Below the pieces are notes generated by a model, which searched no databases, had not been told where the DNA came from, and was given only the letters and a program-made list of their open reading frames with translations. From the NCBI RefSeq assembly GCF_025961205.1, contig NZ_JAOQNH010000001.1:1140001-1204000 (forward strand): DNA of 64,000 nt, in the 5' to 3' direction. Positions 18,040 through 27,785 of this stretch are shown piece by piece (position 1 is the stretch's first letter; each line of letters opens with the position of its first letter). A program made the position numbers and the translations under genes. This DNA comes from Azospirillum fermentarium (GTDB lineage Bacteria; Pseudomonadota; Alphaproteobacteria; Azospirillales; Azospirillaceae).

Positions 18040-20952
18040 TCAGGCCGCCTGACGGCGCATGCGCGCCCGCACGTCCGCCGCCAGCTCGTCCAGATGGGTC
18101 AGCACGGTGCGCGACAGCGCCTCCAGCTCGCCCAGCAGCCGCTTGGCCTCGTCCGCCTCGCCCGCCTCGTGGGCGGTCAGCGCCCGGCGGCCCAGATCGT
18201 GGAAGCTGGCGTGGGGGTCCAGAAGTGCGGTGAAATGGGGGCTGGAGCGCACGGTGGCGTCGGTCACCGTGTCGTACCACTTGCCCAGCCGGCAATGGTG
18301 ATGGTCCGACAGCCCCGCCGCCGTGGCGTCCCCATGGCCGGCGATGGCGTTGGTGACGTTTTCCAGGAACGTCACATGGTCGATCTTGGTGTTTTCGATC
18401 AACTGGACGTGGCGGGACAGGTCGCTGCTCCCGCGGCCCTGGGCGGCGGCGGCGTCGAGCGCGAAGAAGGTCATCTGTTCGCGCAGATTGTGGGCCTGCT
18501 CCTCCAGCGACCGGGCGGCGGCGGTGCTTTCCTCCACCAGGGCCGCGTTCTTCTGGGTCATCTCGTCCATTTGCGCCACGGCGTTGTTGATCTCGTCCAG
18601 GCCGCCGGCCTGTTCGGTGGTGGCGCGGGCGATTTCCGCCACCAGATCGGCCACCCGCGTGATGCCGTCCACGATGCCGGTCAGGGTGTCGCCGGCGCTG
18701 GTCACCAGATCCACGCCGTCGCGCACCTGGGCGCCCGAATCGAGGATCAGTGCCTTGATCTCCTTGGATGCCTGGGCCGAGCGCTGGGCGAGGTTGCGCA
18801 CCTCCTGCGCCACCACGGCGAAGCCGCGTCCGGCATCGCCGGCCCGCGCCGCCTCCACCGCGGCGTTGAGCGCCAGCAGGTTGGTCTGGAACGCGATTTC
18901 GTCGATGACGCCGATGATGTCGCTGATCTTCTGCGACGAGCGTTCGATGCGGCGCATGGCCTCCACGGCGGATGCGGCCACGTCGCCCCCGCGCCGGGCG
19001 GCCTTGCGGGCGTCGGCGGCGAAGACGTTGACCTGCTGGGCGTTGTCGGCGTTGGAGCGCACGGTGGCGGCCATCTGCTCCATGCTGGCCGCGGTCTCCT
19101 CCAGCGAGGATGCCTGCTGCTCGGTGCGTTCCGACAGATCCAGGCTGCCGTCGGCCACCTCGCGGCTGGCCTGCCCGATGGCGTCGGACGCCTGGTTGAT
19201 CCGCCGCACGATCACCGACAGCTTGTCCACGGTGGCGTTGAAGTCCTCCTTCAGCCGGTTGAACACGCCCTCGTACCGCTTGTCGATGCGGCGCGACAGG
19301 TCGCCCTGGGACAGGGATTCCAGCAGGGAGGCCAGTTCCTCGGCCACCTCCGACACGTTCTGGGCCAACTGGTTGATGCCGTCGCTGACGGTGCGGGCGA
19401 AGCCGGCCTTGCCGGCCAGATTGATCCGGCGGGAGAAGTCGCCCTGCACCGCGGCCCCCACCATGTCGCTGATTTCGCGCTCGATGGCCAGTTCGGCGGT
19501 CAGATCCTTCCATTCCACCACCGTGCCCAGCCGGTCGCCGTGGCGCCCGATCACCGGGCTCAGGGTGATGGCCAGCGTGCGCCCGCCGATGACGATCCGC
19601 GCCGCGTGGCTGCCGGACAGGCTGTCCACCATGCGGTGGATGCGGGCGGCGTCCTTGTGGAAGGCGTCGAAGTTCATGCCCGTCAGCGCCTGGGCATCGA
19701 AGCTTCGGATCTCCTTGCGGATGTCGGCCTGCGCCTCGGTGAACATGGCGGTGATGGCGCGGTTGGCGTAGCGGACGGTGCCGTCGGTGTCGGCCATCAT
19801 GATGTTGGCCGACACCGCGTCCAGCGCGATGCGCGAGCGCAGCGCCTCCACCGATTCGTCCTTGAAGGCGGCGACGGCGCGGGCCATGGCCCCCACCTCG
19901 TCGCGGTCGCCGGTGTGGGGCACGGTGACGGTCAGGTGGCCGTCGGTCAGCGCCTCCATCGATTGCTTGACGGCATCCAGGGGCCGCACGATGGACCGGG
20001 CGATGGCCGCCGCCGCCCACAGCCCGGCCACCAGCGACACCAGGGCGATCACCGCGGTCAGGATGACCGAGAAGCGGGCATCGTCCGCCGCCGCCGTGCC
20101 CAGCGCGTCCTGGTCGGTGTCGGCGGCGGCGACGATGGCGCGGGCGGCCTCGGCGGCCTTGGCGCCGACGGCCACCATCACCTCGTCGCGGTAACGGTTG
20201 ATCTCCTTCATCTGGCCGGCGGCGAAGCGGAACCCGTCGCGGTAGGTGGGGATGGCCGCGGTGACCGCCGTGATCCGGTCCTGCAGGCCGGCCCCCGCCG
20301 GCAGGGCGGCGGTCTGGCGCAGGAAGGTTTCCATGGCGGCGATGTTGCGGTCGATGGCCGGTTCCAGGTCGATTTCGGCCAGACCGATGTAGCGGCTGAC
20401 GTACAGGCGGGCCAGAACCCAGGATTTCACCGCCTGCTCGCTCTGGTGGATCACGTCGGGGTCGCGGGTGGCGACGGCGGCATCGACCAGCGCGTCGAAC
20501 AGGCCGTTGATCCGCTCGCCCGCCGGGGCGAGCTGTTCGCGCCGGTGGGTGTCGGCATCGTTGCGGAGCTGGCGGGCGCGGTCGAAGTCCCGCTGATAGG
20601 CGTCGTTGGCCGCGGCGAAGGCGCTGAACAGGGTTTCATGGGGCGTGGCACGGATCAGGGCGGCGGAGTCCGTCAGCTTCTGCTCGATGGCGCGGCGCTG
20701 CTGCTGCACCCCCTCCACATAGCGGGGGTCGCCGGAATAGAGGTAGTTGCGCGCCTCGATCCGCAGGCTGGCCATGCGGCTTTGCAGGTCGCCGGCCAGC
20801 GACGCCTCGTCCGATGACAGCATCAGCGTGCGGACGTTGGCCCCGCTGCGGCCGACGTTGAGCAGCCCCAGCGCCGCCTGGGCGGCCAGCAGCACCAGCA
20901 ACAGCCCGAACGCCAGCCACAGGCGCCGCGTGATCGTCAGATTCGCCATCAT
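18040..20952 (-). CDS. Methyl-accepting chemotaxis protein with PAS and zinc-binding CZB domain
   Basis: 970 residues. Helix at about 8-30, a long helical periplasmic domain of about 260 residues, second helix near 293-315, HAMP, a PAS domain near 380-490, a second HAMP-like region, the signalling hairpin with tip [20 protein letters not shown] near 690, and a C-terminal CZB domain after about 870. The CZB motif [10 protein letters not shown] and flanking histidines ([16 protein letters not shown]) suit zinc binding, which in other bacteria senses Zn or hypochlorous acid. ATG 20952 is chosen because GGGGGGAA lies six bases before it; GTG 20958 and ATG 20949 are alternatives. A GCCCGATAA string at 21022-21030 resembles a sigma-28 -10 element but lacks a matching -35. 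Confidence 0.93.
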   Translation of the reverse strand: MMANLTITRRLWLAFGLLLVLLAAQAALGLLNVGRSGANVRTLMLSSDEASLAGDLQSRMASLRIEARNYLYSGDPRYVEGVQQQRRAIEQKLTDSAALIRATPHETLFSAFAAANDAYQRDFDRARQLRNDADTHRREQLAPAGERINGLFDALVDAAVATRDPDVIHQSEQAVKSWVLARLYVSRYIGLAEIDLEPAIDRNIAAMETFLRQTAALPAGAGLQDRITAVTAAIPTYRDGFRFAAGQMKEINRYRDEVMVAVGAKAAEAARAIVAAADTDQDALGTAAADDARFSVILTAVIALVSLVAGLWAAAAIARSIVRPLDAVKQSMEALTDGHLTVTVPHTGDRDEVGAMARAVAAFKDESVEALRSRIALDAVSANIMMADTDGTVRYANRAITAMFTEAQADIRKEIRSFDAQALTGMNFDAFHKDAARIHRMVDSLSGSHAARIVIGGRTLAITLSPVIGRHGDRLGTVVEWKDLTAELAIEREISDMVGAAVQGDFSRRINLAGKAGFARTVSDGINQLAQNVSEVAEELASLLESLSQGDLSRRIDKRYEGVFNRLKEDFNATVDKLSVIVRRINQASDAIGQASREVADGSLDLSERTEQQASSLEETAASMEQMAATVRSNADNAQQVNVFAADARKAARRGGDVAASAVEAMRRIERSSQKISDIIGVIDEIAFQTNLLALNAAVEAARAGDAGRGFAVVAQEVRNLAQRSAQASKEIKALILDSGAQVRDGVDLVTSAGDTLTGIVDGITRVADLVAEIARATTEQAGGLDEINNAVAQMDEMTQKNAALVEESTAAARSLEEQAHNLREQMTFFALDAAAAQGRGSSDLSRHVQLIENTKIDHVTFLENVTNAIAGHGDATAAGLSDHHHCRLGKWYDTVTDATVRSSPHFTALLDPHASFHDLGRRALTAHEAGEADEAKRLLGELEALSRTVLTHLDELAADVRARMRRQAA

Positions 20953-21076
20953 GCCCACTTCCCCCCTGTCGCGCGCCGTTTCCCCGGCGCGTGAACCGTC
21001 GCTTATTCTGCTCTGCGTGCCTTATCGGGCGGCGCCGGTTGCCTGAACTGACCGTTGGTAGGCGTGCGGCCCCGCC

Positions 21077-21601
21077 CTAGACCGGGATCTTAGCGGGATC
21101 GACGTCGCCGGTTTCCGTGGCGAAAAGCCGCTCGACGCTGAGCAGGGTCACCATACGGCTGTCGGCGGTGTAGAGGCCCGACAGGTATTCGGCGTCGATC
21201 ATGCCCGCCTCCACGTCGGGGGGCGGCTTGATGTCGTCCCGGCGGATGGTCAGGATGTCGGAAATGGCGTCCACCAGGATGCCGCGGGTGCGTTCGCCCA
21301 CCTGGATCACCACCACCACGTGACGCTTGGTCACGTCGGTCGCACCGCCGCCGAAGCGGGCGCGCAGGTCGAAGATGGGGATGATGATGCCGCGCAGGTT
21401 GATCACCCCGCGGACATAGGGGGGCAGGTTGGGCAGGCGGCTTTCCGGCGTCCACCCGCGGATTTCACGCACCGACAGAATGTTGACGCCGTACTCCTCG
21501 GTTCCCACCGTGAAGGTGACGTACTGTTCTTCCGCCGACGTGACCATGGCCACGTCGGTGCGGACGGCTCCGACGGTGGCAAGGGCGGTCGAGTTGCTCA
21601 T
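21077..21601 (-). CDS. cheW: Chemotaxis coupling protein CheW
   Basis: 174 residues, a single CheW SH3-like domain with typical segments FTVGTEEYGVNILSVREI and VRGVINLRGIIIPIFDLR. It links receptors to CheA in the signalling array. The ATG at 21601 lies ten bases after GGAGG; a TTG two codons earlier is unlikely. It follows cheA by 45 bases and precedes the CZB receptor by 124 bases. Confidence 0.97.
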   Translation of the reverse strand: MSNSTALATVGAVRTDVAMVTSAEEQYVTFTVGTEEYGVNILSVREIRGWTPESRLPNLPPYVRGVINLRGIIIPIFDLRARFGGGATDVTKRHVVVVIQVGERTRGILVDAISDILTIRRDDIKPPPDVEAGMIDAEYLSGLYTADSRMVTLLSVERLFATETGDVDPAKIPV

Positions 21602-21646
21602 CTCCAAGTGGCCTCCAGCCGTTGGCGAGGGTCAAGTCAAAGGGGT

Positions 21647-23902
21647 TCAGGCCGACGGGGCCGGCAAGGCCGCGGGCGGTGCGGCCAGTTGGGCGGCCAT
21701 GGTGGCGGCACGGGTGCCGGCGTGGTCGGCGTGCCGGCTCATCTCGCGCAGGCCGGCCACGTCCAGGATCAGCGCCACGCGCCCGTCGCCCAGGATGGTG
21801 GCGGCGGCCACCCCGTCCAGGCGGCGGAAATTGGCCTCCAGGCTCTTGATGACCACCTGCTGCTGGCCCAGAACCTCGTCCACCACCAGCCCCAGCCGCG
21901 ATCCGTCCTCGGTCTCCACCAGCACCACCAGCCCGCGGGTGGCATCGCCCTGGGCATGCGGGATGCCGAACAGCTTGTGCAGATAGACCAGCCGCACGTA
22001 TTCGCCGCGCGCCATCATCACGTCGCACTGGCCGACCAGCCCGTGCAGATCCTCGGGCTTGGGCCGCAGGCTTTCCACGATGTTGGTGAGCGGCAGCACG
22101 AAGCGCTCCTCGCCCACCGAAATCACCATGCCGTCCAGCACCGCCAGCGTCAGCGGCAGCGACAGCACGAAGCGCGACCCTTCGCCCGGCGTGGAATAGA
22201 CGCCGATGCGCCCGCCAAGGGAGGAGATGTTCCGCCGCACCACGTCCATCCCCACCCCGCGGCCCGAGATGTTGGACACCTTGTCGGCGGTGGAGAAGCC
22301 CGGCAGGAAGATCAGGTTGTCGATCTCTTCGTCGGTCAGGTTGCTGCCCGGCGCCACCAGCCCCTTTTCGATGGCCTTGGCCAGCACGCGGGGGCGGTTG
22401 ATGCCGCGGCCGTCGTCGGCCACCTCGATCACGATGCGGCCCGAGCGGTGCTGCGCCGACAGGTGCACGGTGCCGGCCCGCGGCTTGCCCACCCGTTCGC
22501 GCTCGTCCGGCCCCTCCAGCCCGTGGTCGATGGAGTTGCGGATCATGTGGGTCAGCGGATCGACGAGGTTTTCCACCACCGTCTTGTCCACCTCCGTCGT
22601 CTCGCCCGAGGTGACGAGCATCACCTCCTTGCCCGTTTCCCCCCCCAGCTCGCGCACCAGACGCGGCATGCGGGAGAAGACGCTGGACACCGGCTGGGCG
22701 CGGATGGACATCACGCTTTCCCGCAGCTCGCGGGTGTGCTGGGCCAGTTGCTCCAGCCCCTCCAGCAGTTCCTGGAACTCGCCCTGGGGCAGTTCGCGCA
22801 CGTGTTCGGCGATCATGGCCTGGGTGATGACCATCTCGCCGACCATGTTGACCAGCCGGTCGATCTTGTCCAGGTCCACGCGGATGGTGTGGCTGGTCAG
22901 CCCGGCGTGTTCGCCGCCCGCCGGGCGCCGCGGGGCGTCGGCCTTGGGTGCGGCGGCCGCTGCCGGGGCCGCCGAGGCGGAGGCCGGGGCGGCGGCCACC
23001 GGGACCGGATCGGGGATGGCGGGGGCCGCCGGTTCCGCCCGGGGGGCCGGTTCGGGGACGGGGATGGGGGGCGGGGCGTTGGCGGTGATGCGGATGTCGC
23101 ATTCGTCGGCGACGAATTCGAAGACGTCGTTGATGTCCTCGATCTCCACGTCGCCGGATGCCACCAGCTCCACCGTCCACCACAGGTAAAGCTGTTCGCC
23201 CTCCATGGCCTGAAGGGCGGGCAGGGCGTCGGTGTGGCAGGTGATGGTGGCCTCGCCCAGCCGGCGCAGGGCGCGCAGCATGAACGTCGGCTCGTTGCCC
23301 GAGAGCAGGAGGTCGGATTTGGGCTTGAAGACGATGGTCCAGCGGGTCAGCCCGTCCGACTCGCCGGCCTCGGCCCGGGCGGCGTCGAGGGCGGCCATGG
23401 CATCGCCGAAGATGCCGGCCTCGTCGTCCTCGTCGTCGGGATAGGCGGGAACGTCCGCGGCGGGGGCGGCCGCCGGGGCGGCGGGGGCCGCGTTGCCGGC
23501 GTGCGCATCGCCGCTGCCGCCGGCCAGGAAATGGCGCAGCTTGTCCACCACGCCGCCGGTCACGCCGTCGGGCGTCTCGCCGCCCTCGCGGGCATAGGCC
23601 AGCAACTGGCCCAGCACGTCGTTGGCGCGGATCAGCGTATCGACGAGCGCGTTGCTGACGGGGATCGTCTCGTTGCGCACGCCGTCCATGACGGTTTCGA
23701 ATTCATGGGCGAAGGCCACCAGATCGGTGAAGCCGAAGGCGCCGCCGCCGCCCTTGATGGAATGGACGGCGCGGAAGATGGCGTTGACCTCGTCCAGGTC
23801 CACCGCCCCCGGCGTCAGGTTCAGCAGCCCGGTTTCCGCCACCGCCAGCAGCTCGGCGCTTTCGTCGAAATAGGTCTGTTTGAAGCGGCTGAGATCTTCC
23901 AC
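21647..23902 (-). CDS. cheA: Chemotaxis histidine kinase CheA
   Basis: 751 residues. Hpt domain with His47 in the motif HSIKGGGGAFGF; a linker and P2-like region; Pro/Ala-rich spacer near 280-325; dimerisation domain from about 328; HATPase with RNSIDHGLE, DDGRGINRPRV and GRGVGMDVV; and a C-terminal CheW-like regulatory domain. It autophosphorylates in response to receptors and passes phosphate to CheY and CheB. The GTG start is supported by AGGAGG nine bases upstream. There is one Hpt domain and no fused receiver, unlike pili-type ChpA kinases. Confidence 0.97.
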   Translation of the reverse strand: MEDLSRFKQTYFDESAELLAVAETGLLNLTPGAVDLDEVNAIFRAVHSIKGGGGAFGFTDLVAFAHEFETVMDGVRNETIPVSNALVDTLIRANDVLGQLLAYAREGGETPDGVTGGVVDKLRHFLAGGSGDAHAGNAAPAAPAAAPAADVPAYPDDEDDEAGIFGDAMAALDAARAEAGESDGLTRWTIVFKPKSDLLLSGNEPTFMLRALRRLGEATITCHTDALPALQAMEGEQLYLWWTVELVASGDVEIEDINDVFEFVADECDIRITANAPPPIPVPEPAPRAEPAAPAIPDPVPVAAAPASASAAPAAAAAPKADAPRRPAGGEHAGLTSHTIRVDLDKIDRLVNMVGEMVITQAMIAEHVRELPQGEFQELLEGLEQLAQHTRELRESVMSIRAQPVSSVFSRMPRLVRELGGETGKEVMLVTSGETTEVDKTVVENLVDPLTHMIRNSIDHGLEGPDERERVGKPRAGTVHLSAQHRSGRIVIEVADDGRGINRPRVLAKAIEKGLVAPGSNLTDEEIDNLIFLPGFSTADKVSNISGRGVGMDVVRRNISSLGGRIGVYSTPGEGSRFVLSLPLTLAVLDGMVISVGEERFVLPLTNIVESLRPKPEDLHGLVGQCDVMMARGEYVRLVYLHKLFGIPHAQGDATRGLVVLVETEDGSRLGLVVDEVLGQQQVVIKSLEANFRRLDGVAAATILGDGRVALILDVAGLREMSRHADHAGTRAATMAAQLAAPPAALPAPSA

Positions 23903-23961
23903 CGACGTGCCCTCCTGACGGGATTGGGGCGGACGCTGCCGCCGGCCCGTTCGTTACGGCC

Positions 23962-24327
23962 TCAGCCGCACACCTTCTTGACCACCGAAATCAGCTTTTC
24001 CGGGTTGAACGGCTTGACGATCCAGCCGGTGGCACCGGCGGTGCGCCCCTCGGTCTTCTTCCGTTCGTCCGATTCCGTGGTCAGCATCAGGATCGGCAGC
24101 GTGCGGTGGGCGGGGGACGAGCGCACCCGGCGGATCAGGGTCAGCCCGTCCATCACCGGCATGTTCAGGTCGGTGATGATGAGGTCCACCTTGTTGGCGG
24201 CCAGGACCGACAGCGCCTGCTGGCCGTCGCCGGCCTCCACCACCTCGTACCCCGCACCCTTCAGGGTGAAGGACACCATGTCGCGCATGGTGCGGGAATC
24301 ATCGACGGACAGAACCTTCTTCTTCAC
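23962..24327 (-). CDS. cheY: Chemotaxis response regulator CheY
   Basis: 121 residues, a stand-alone receiver: Asp9/Asp10, phospho-acceptor Asp53, Thr83/Thr84 and Lys105. It carries the phospho-signal from CheA to a motor or other output. I chose GTG 24327, which forms a GTGA overlap with the stop of the STAS gene and has GGAG six bases upstream; an ATG four codons earlier (24339) is possible. The 59-base gap to cheA holds no feature I recognise. Confidence 0.94.
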   Translation of the reverse strand: MKKKVLSVDDSRTMRDMVSFTLKGAGYEVVEAGDGQQALSVLAANKVDLIITDLNMPVMDGLTLIRRVRSSPAHRTLPILMLTTESDERKKTEGRTAGATGWIVKPFNPEKLISVVKKVCG

Positions 24328-24635
24328 GACTGGCTCCATTGCTTCAGCCACGGGCCGAGGCCCAGATCGTCACAGGTGTCGCGCAACGCCTCCGACGGGG
24401 TGGCGATGACGAAGCCGCGGCCGGTTTCGGTGGCGTGGGCGGCGGCAACCAGCATGGCCTGCACGCACGCCGTGGACACCCGTTCCACCGCGTCCGCCGC
24501 CAGCGTCACGCTTTCGCCGGTCTGGAAGCCGTGGCGCAGGCTGTCCACCAGCGGTTGAGCCATGGGCAGATCCAGGTCGCTGGGCAGGCCCAGGCGCACG
24601 CGCCCGCCCTCCTCGCTCCATTTGATCAGGGTCAC
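24324..24635 (-). CDS. STAS-domain protein at the head of the che operon
   Basis: 103 residues with a STAS fold; the position of the usual phospho-serine is Ser54 in ERVSTACVQAML, so phosphorylation is possible but the motif is less canonical than in the second STAS protein of this locus. Similar small STAS proteins head several alphaproteobacterial che operons; in Sinorhizobium a STAS protein (CheS) helps CheA capture phospho-CheY1, a possible but unproven parallel. The GTG start follows GAGGAGG by eight bases. It overlaps cheY by four bases. Confidence 0.85.
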   Translation of the reverse strand: MTLIKWSEEGGRVRLGLPSDLDLPMAQPLVDSLRHGFQTGESVTLAADAVERVSTACVQAMLVAAAHATETGRGFVIATPSEALRDTCDDLGLGPWLKQWSQS

Positions 24636-24706
24636 CGCCGTTCCTCCTCTGCCGCCAACCCATCCGGCACCGTCCGTGACCCTGCCAGACTAGGGATAAG
24701 GATTCG

Positions 24707-27502
24707 TTAAGGACGCTGGCGGGCCGCTGCCGCATCGGTAACCCCCGCCGGGGGGATGGGGCAAGAGGACGCAAAGGGCATGGTGAAGGAAAAGGTGGCC
24801 CCCCGTCCCGGCGCGCTGTCCACCCACAGCCGCCCGTGCAGGTGCTCCACGATGCGCTTGCAGATGGCAAGGCCGAGCCCCGTGCCCTGGGGCTTGTCGG
24901 TCATGGTGTCGCCCACCTGCCGGAAGCGGTCGAACACGGCGGCGTGGTGTTCGGGGGCGATGCCGGGGCCGTCGTCGGCGACGCGGACCAGAACCTCCCC
25001 GTCCCCGGCTTCGGCGGTGACGGTCACGTGGCCGTTCTCGGGCGTGAACTTGGCGGCGTTGGACAGCAGGTTGACCACCACCTGGACCAGCCGGTCATGA
25101 TCGCCCAGCACCGGGGGCAGGGCAGGGGCCAGGGTGACGGCGAGCGCGATGCCCTTGTCCTGGAAAAGCTGGGCGGTGGCGGTGGCGGCCTCGTCCACCA
25201 TCCGGGCAGGGTCGAGCGGGGCGATGGTCCAGTCCATTTCCCCCGCCTCGATCTTGGCCATGTCCAGCACCTGATTGATCAGGCGGGTCAGCCGCTCGCT
25301 CTCGCGGATGATGATGGACAGGAACTGCTGCCGCTGCTCCACCTCGGCGCCGGGATCGTCGAAGAGGATTTCGCTGAGCGCCCGGATGGAGGTCAGCGGC
25401 GTGCGCAGCTCGTGGGTGACGGTGGACAGGAACTCGTCCTTCAGCCGGTCCAGCTCCTGAAGGCGCTCGTTGGCGGCGCGCAAGGCGGCGGAGGCGCGTT
25501 CAAGTTCGGCGGTCTTGTCTTCCAACTGGCGGCTGTATTCGATGACGTGGCTGGTCTCGTCCAGCATGCGCATCAGCTCGGCCCGGCTGACCTCGGCCCC
25601 CGTGGCCGCCGATGCCAGCGCCACGCGGGCCGAGGCCGAGCCGATGGCCCCCGACAGCAGCCGCTCGGCATGCCGCACCAGCCCGGCGGGGGCCGGGCGG
25701 CCGGGCGCCGGCACCGCCTTTCCCCGCTCGGCGAAATAGGCGGCGAAGGCCGCCTCCGCGCGCTGGGGGCCGAGGAAGCGTGCGACGATCCGTTGCAAGC
25801 CCTCCACCTCCACCCGTCCGCGCCACGGGCGCTCCCCGCCATCCCCGCCGCCGCCGGGGGGAACCGTTTCCGTGAACGCCTGGGTGAAGGCGGTGGCCTG
25901 GGCGCGTTCGCCCAGGTCGGGATCGTCCAGCAGCGACACCGCCACGTACAGGCCGATGTTGACCAGCATGCTCCAGAACAGGGCATGGCTCAGCGGGTCC
26001 AGCCCGGTCAGGCCGAACAGGGCATAGGGCTTCAGCACCGCCACCCCCCACGGCCCCGCCTCGATGAACGAGGCCGGCAGCCAGCCCGACCGCGCGAACG
26101 ACGGCAGCAGCAGGGTATAGGCCCAGACGGCGATGCCACCGCTGAGACCGGCCAGCGCGCCGCGCCGCGTGGCCCCGGCCCACATCACCGCCCCCACCAG
26201 CGCCGGGGCGAACTGCGCCACCGCGGCGAAGGAGATCAGGCCGATGGCCACCAGCGCGTACGCCTGGCCTGTGAAGCGGTAATAGGCGTAGCCCAGCAGC
26301 AGGATCATCACGATGGCCGCCCGCCGCACCCGCAGCAGCATGGGCGACAGGTCGGGCGTGCGCTCCATCTCCTGCCGGCGGAAATGCAGCAGCAGCGGCA
26401 TCACCAGATCGTTGCACACCATGGTGGACAGCGCGATGGCCTCGACGATGATCATGCCGGTGGCCGCCGACAGCCCGCCGATGAAGGCCAGCAGCGCCAG
26501 CCACGGCGCATCCCCGGCCAGCGGCAGCGACACCACGAACACGTCGGGGTCCACCGCACCCCGGTGATGCAGCAGCCCCGCCACCGCCACCGGCAGCACG
26601 AACAGGTTGATGAGCAGCATATAGAGGGGGAACAGCCACAGGGCGCGGGTCAGGTGGCGCTCGTCGGTGTTCTCGATCACCATCACCTGGAACTGGCGGG
26701 GCAGGCACAGCACCGCGGCCAGGGCCAGCAGCGTGGTGGTCACCCACACCCCGTCCCCCATGGCCGGGCCGTCGGTCAGCAGCCGGGAAATCTCCGGGTG
26801 GGCGGCGGCGCGGGCGAACAGGTCCGCCCCGCCGCCGTTCATGCCCCACACCACGAACCCCCCCACCGCCAGAAAGGCCAGCAGCTTCACCAGCGATTCG
26901 AACGCCACCGCCGCCACCATGCCCTGGTGGTGCTCGGCGGCGTCGATGTGGCGGGTGCCGAAGATGATGGCGAAGGCCGCCATCCCCATCGCCACGTAAA
27001 AGGCGTTGTCCAGCACCACCGGCAGCACCAGCCCGCCGCCGCGGCCCGTGGGGTCGGTGCCGGTCAGCACGTCGAAGCTGACGGCCACCGCCTTCAACTG
27101 CAACGCGATGTAGGGGGTGACTCCCACCACGGCGATCAGCGCCACCAGACCGCCCAGCCCCTGGCTGCGGCCATAGCGGGACGCCAGGAAATCGGCGATG
27201 GAGGTCACGCGCTGGGCCTTGGCCACCCGCAGGATCTTGCGCAGCAGGAACGGCCCGGCCAGCATCAGCAGGGTCGGGCCGAGGTAGATGGGCAGGAACC
27301 CGATGCCCAGCGCCGCCGCCCGCCCCACCGACCCGTAAAAGGTCCAGGTGGTGCAGAACACCCCCAGCGACAGCGCGTAGACGTACGGGGAGGCGATGAC
27401 GCTGCGCCCGGCCTCCGCCCGCCGGTCGGCCCAATGGGCCACCGCGAACAGCACCGCCAGATAGGCCGCCGACACCGCCACCACCGTGGTCCAGGGCATC
27501 AT
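24707..27502 (-). CDS. SLC5-STAC sensor histidine kinase (CbrA-like)
   Basis: 931 residues. The first ~520 are a polytopic sodium:solute symporter (SLC5) domain, followed by a STAC linker domain at about 555-620, a coiled coil near 645-675, HisKA with His697 in THELRTPLTS, and a HATPase domain with DDGPGIA and GTGLGL boxes. CbrA of Pseudomonas, a kinase with this layout, transports histidine and controls carbon/nitrogen use. This one lacks the PAS domain of CbrA and is paired not with a CbrB-like NtrC regulator but, by operon position, with a stand-alone receiver. Two ATG codons (27502, 27499) are possible starts. Confidence 0.92.
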   Translation of the reverse strand: MMPWTTVVAVSAAYLAVLFAVAHWADRRAEAGRSVIASPYVYALSLGVFCTTWTFYGSVGRAAALGIGFLPIYLGPTLLMLAGPFLLRKILRVAKAQRVTSIADFLASRYGRSQGLGGLVALIAVVGVTPYIALQLKAVAVSFDVLTGTDPTGRGGGLVLPVVLDNAFYVAMGMAAFAIIFGTRHIDAAEHHQGMVAAVAFESLVKLLAFLAVGGFVVWGMNGGGADLFARAAAHPEISRLLTDGPAMGDGVWVTTTLLALAAVLCLPRQFQVMVIENTDERHLTRALWLFPLYMLLINLFVLPVAVAGLLHHRGAVDPDVFVVSLPLAGDAPWLALLAFIGGLSAATGMIIVEAIALSTMVCNDLVMPLLLHFRRQEMERTPDLSPMLLRVRRAAIVMILLLGYAYYRFTGQAYALVAIGLISFAAVAQFAPALVGAVMWAGATRRGALAGLSGGIAVWAYTLLLPSFARSGWLPASFIEAGPWGVAVLKPYALFGLTGLDPLSHALFWSMLVNIGLYVAVSLLDDPDLGERAQATAFTQAFTETVPPGGGGDGGERPWRGRVEVEGLQRIVARFLGPQRAEAAFAAYFAERGKAVPAPGRPAPAGLVRHAERLLSGAIGSASARVALASAATGAEVSRAELMRMLDETSHVIEYSRQLEDKTAELERASAALRAANERLQELDRLKDEFLSTVTHELRTPLTSIRALSEILFDDPGAEVEQRQQFLSIIIRESERLTRLINQVLDMAKIEAGEMDWTIAPLDPARMVDEAATATAQLFQDKGIALAVTLAPALPPVLGDHDRLVQVVVNLLSNAAKFTPENGHVTVTAEAGDGEVLVRVADDGPGIAPEHHAAVFDRFRQVGDTMTDKPQGTGLGLAICKRIVEHLHGRLWVDSAPGRGATFSFTMPFASSCPIPPAGVTDAAAARQRP

Positions 27503-27521
27503 GGGCGCGCGCTCCCCGCCG

Positions 27522-27560
27522 ATCTCCCCCTCCCCCCCTCCCCGGGGGGGAGAGGGGGAT
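27522..27560. repeat. C/G-run palindromic repeat, REP-like
   Basis: Imperfect inverted repeat of C-rich and G-rich runs (CCCCTCCCC / GGGGGGGAGAGGGG) in the gap between the small membrane protein and the kinase gene. It resembles the element at 58067-58095 inside a coding gene. Confidence 0.5.
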
Positions 27561-27578
27561 ATGGGGGGGCGTGGCCTG

Positions 27579-27785
27579 TCATGGCCGTTCCACCAGCCAG
27601 GCGAACACCGCGATCACCGCCGCCCACACCCCCAGGACATACACGTACAGGAGCGGCCAGCCGAACACCGCCGCCTCCGCCCCGAACACCCGCAGCAGCG
27701 GCGGGTTGAAGGCGACGGCGGCGAACAGCAGCAGGGCGATGATCCGCTCCCGCCGCCGCCCGCCCTTCCGCCCCGGACCCGGCAT
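27579..27785 (-). CDS. Small membrane protein in the transporter-kinase operon
   Basis: 68 residues: a basic N-terminus (GRKGGRRRER) and two hydrophobic helices (about 15-30 and 40-63). Its ATG overlaps the stop of the exonuclease gene (TGATG) and the SLC5 kinase follows. Small two-helix subunits accompany several SLC5 transporters, so it may assist the kinase's transport domain; that is inference from position and topology only. Confidence 0.7.
   Translation of the reverse strand: MPGPGRKGGRRRERIIALLLFAAVAFNPPLLRVFGAEAAVFGWPLLYVYVLGVWAAVIAVFAWLVERP

Noticed and set aside
17965..20817. Plus-strand open frame of 950 codons across the CZB chemoreceptor
   Set aside because: Antisense shadow of the receptor and cheR; composition is typical of such shadows.
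24707..27502. Proline or other sodium symporter
   Set aside because: The SLC5 domain is fused to STAC, HisKA and HATPase domains, so it is a sensor kinase, even if it also transports.
24836..27709. Plus-strand open frame of 957 codons
   Set aside because: Antisense to the SLC5 kinase gene; Gln/His/Arg-rich with no recognisable fold.
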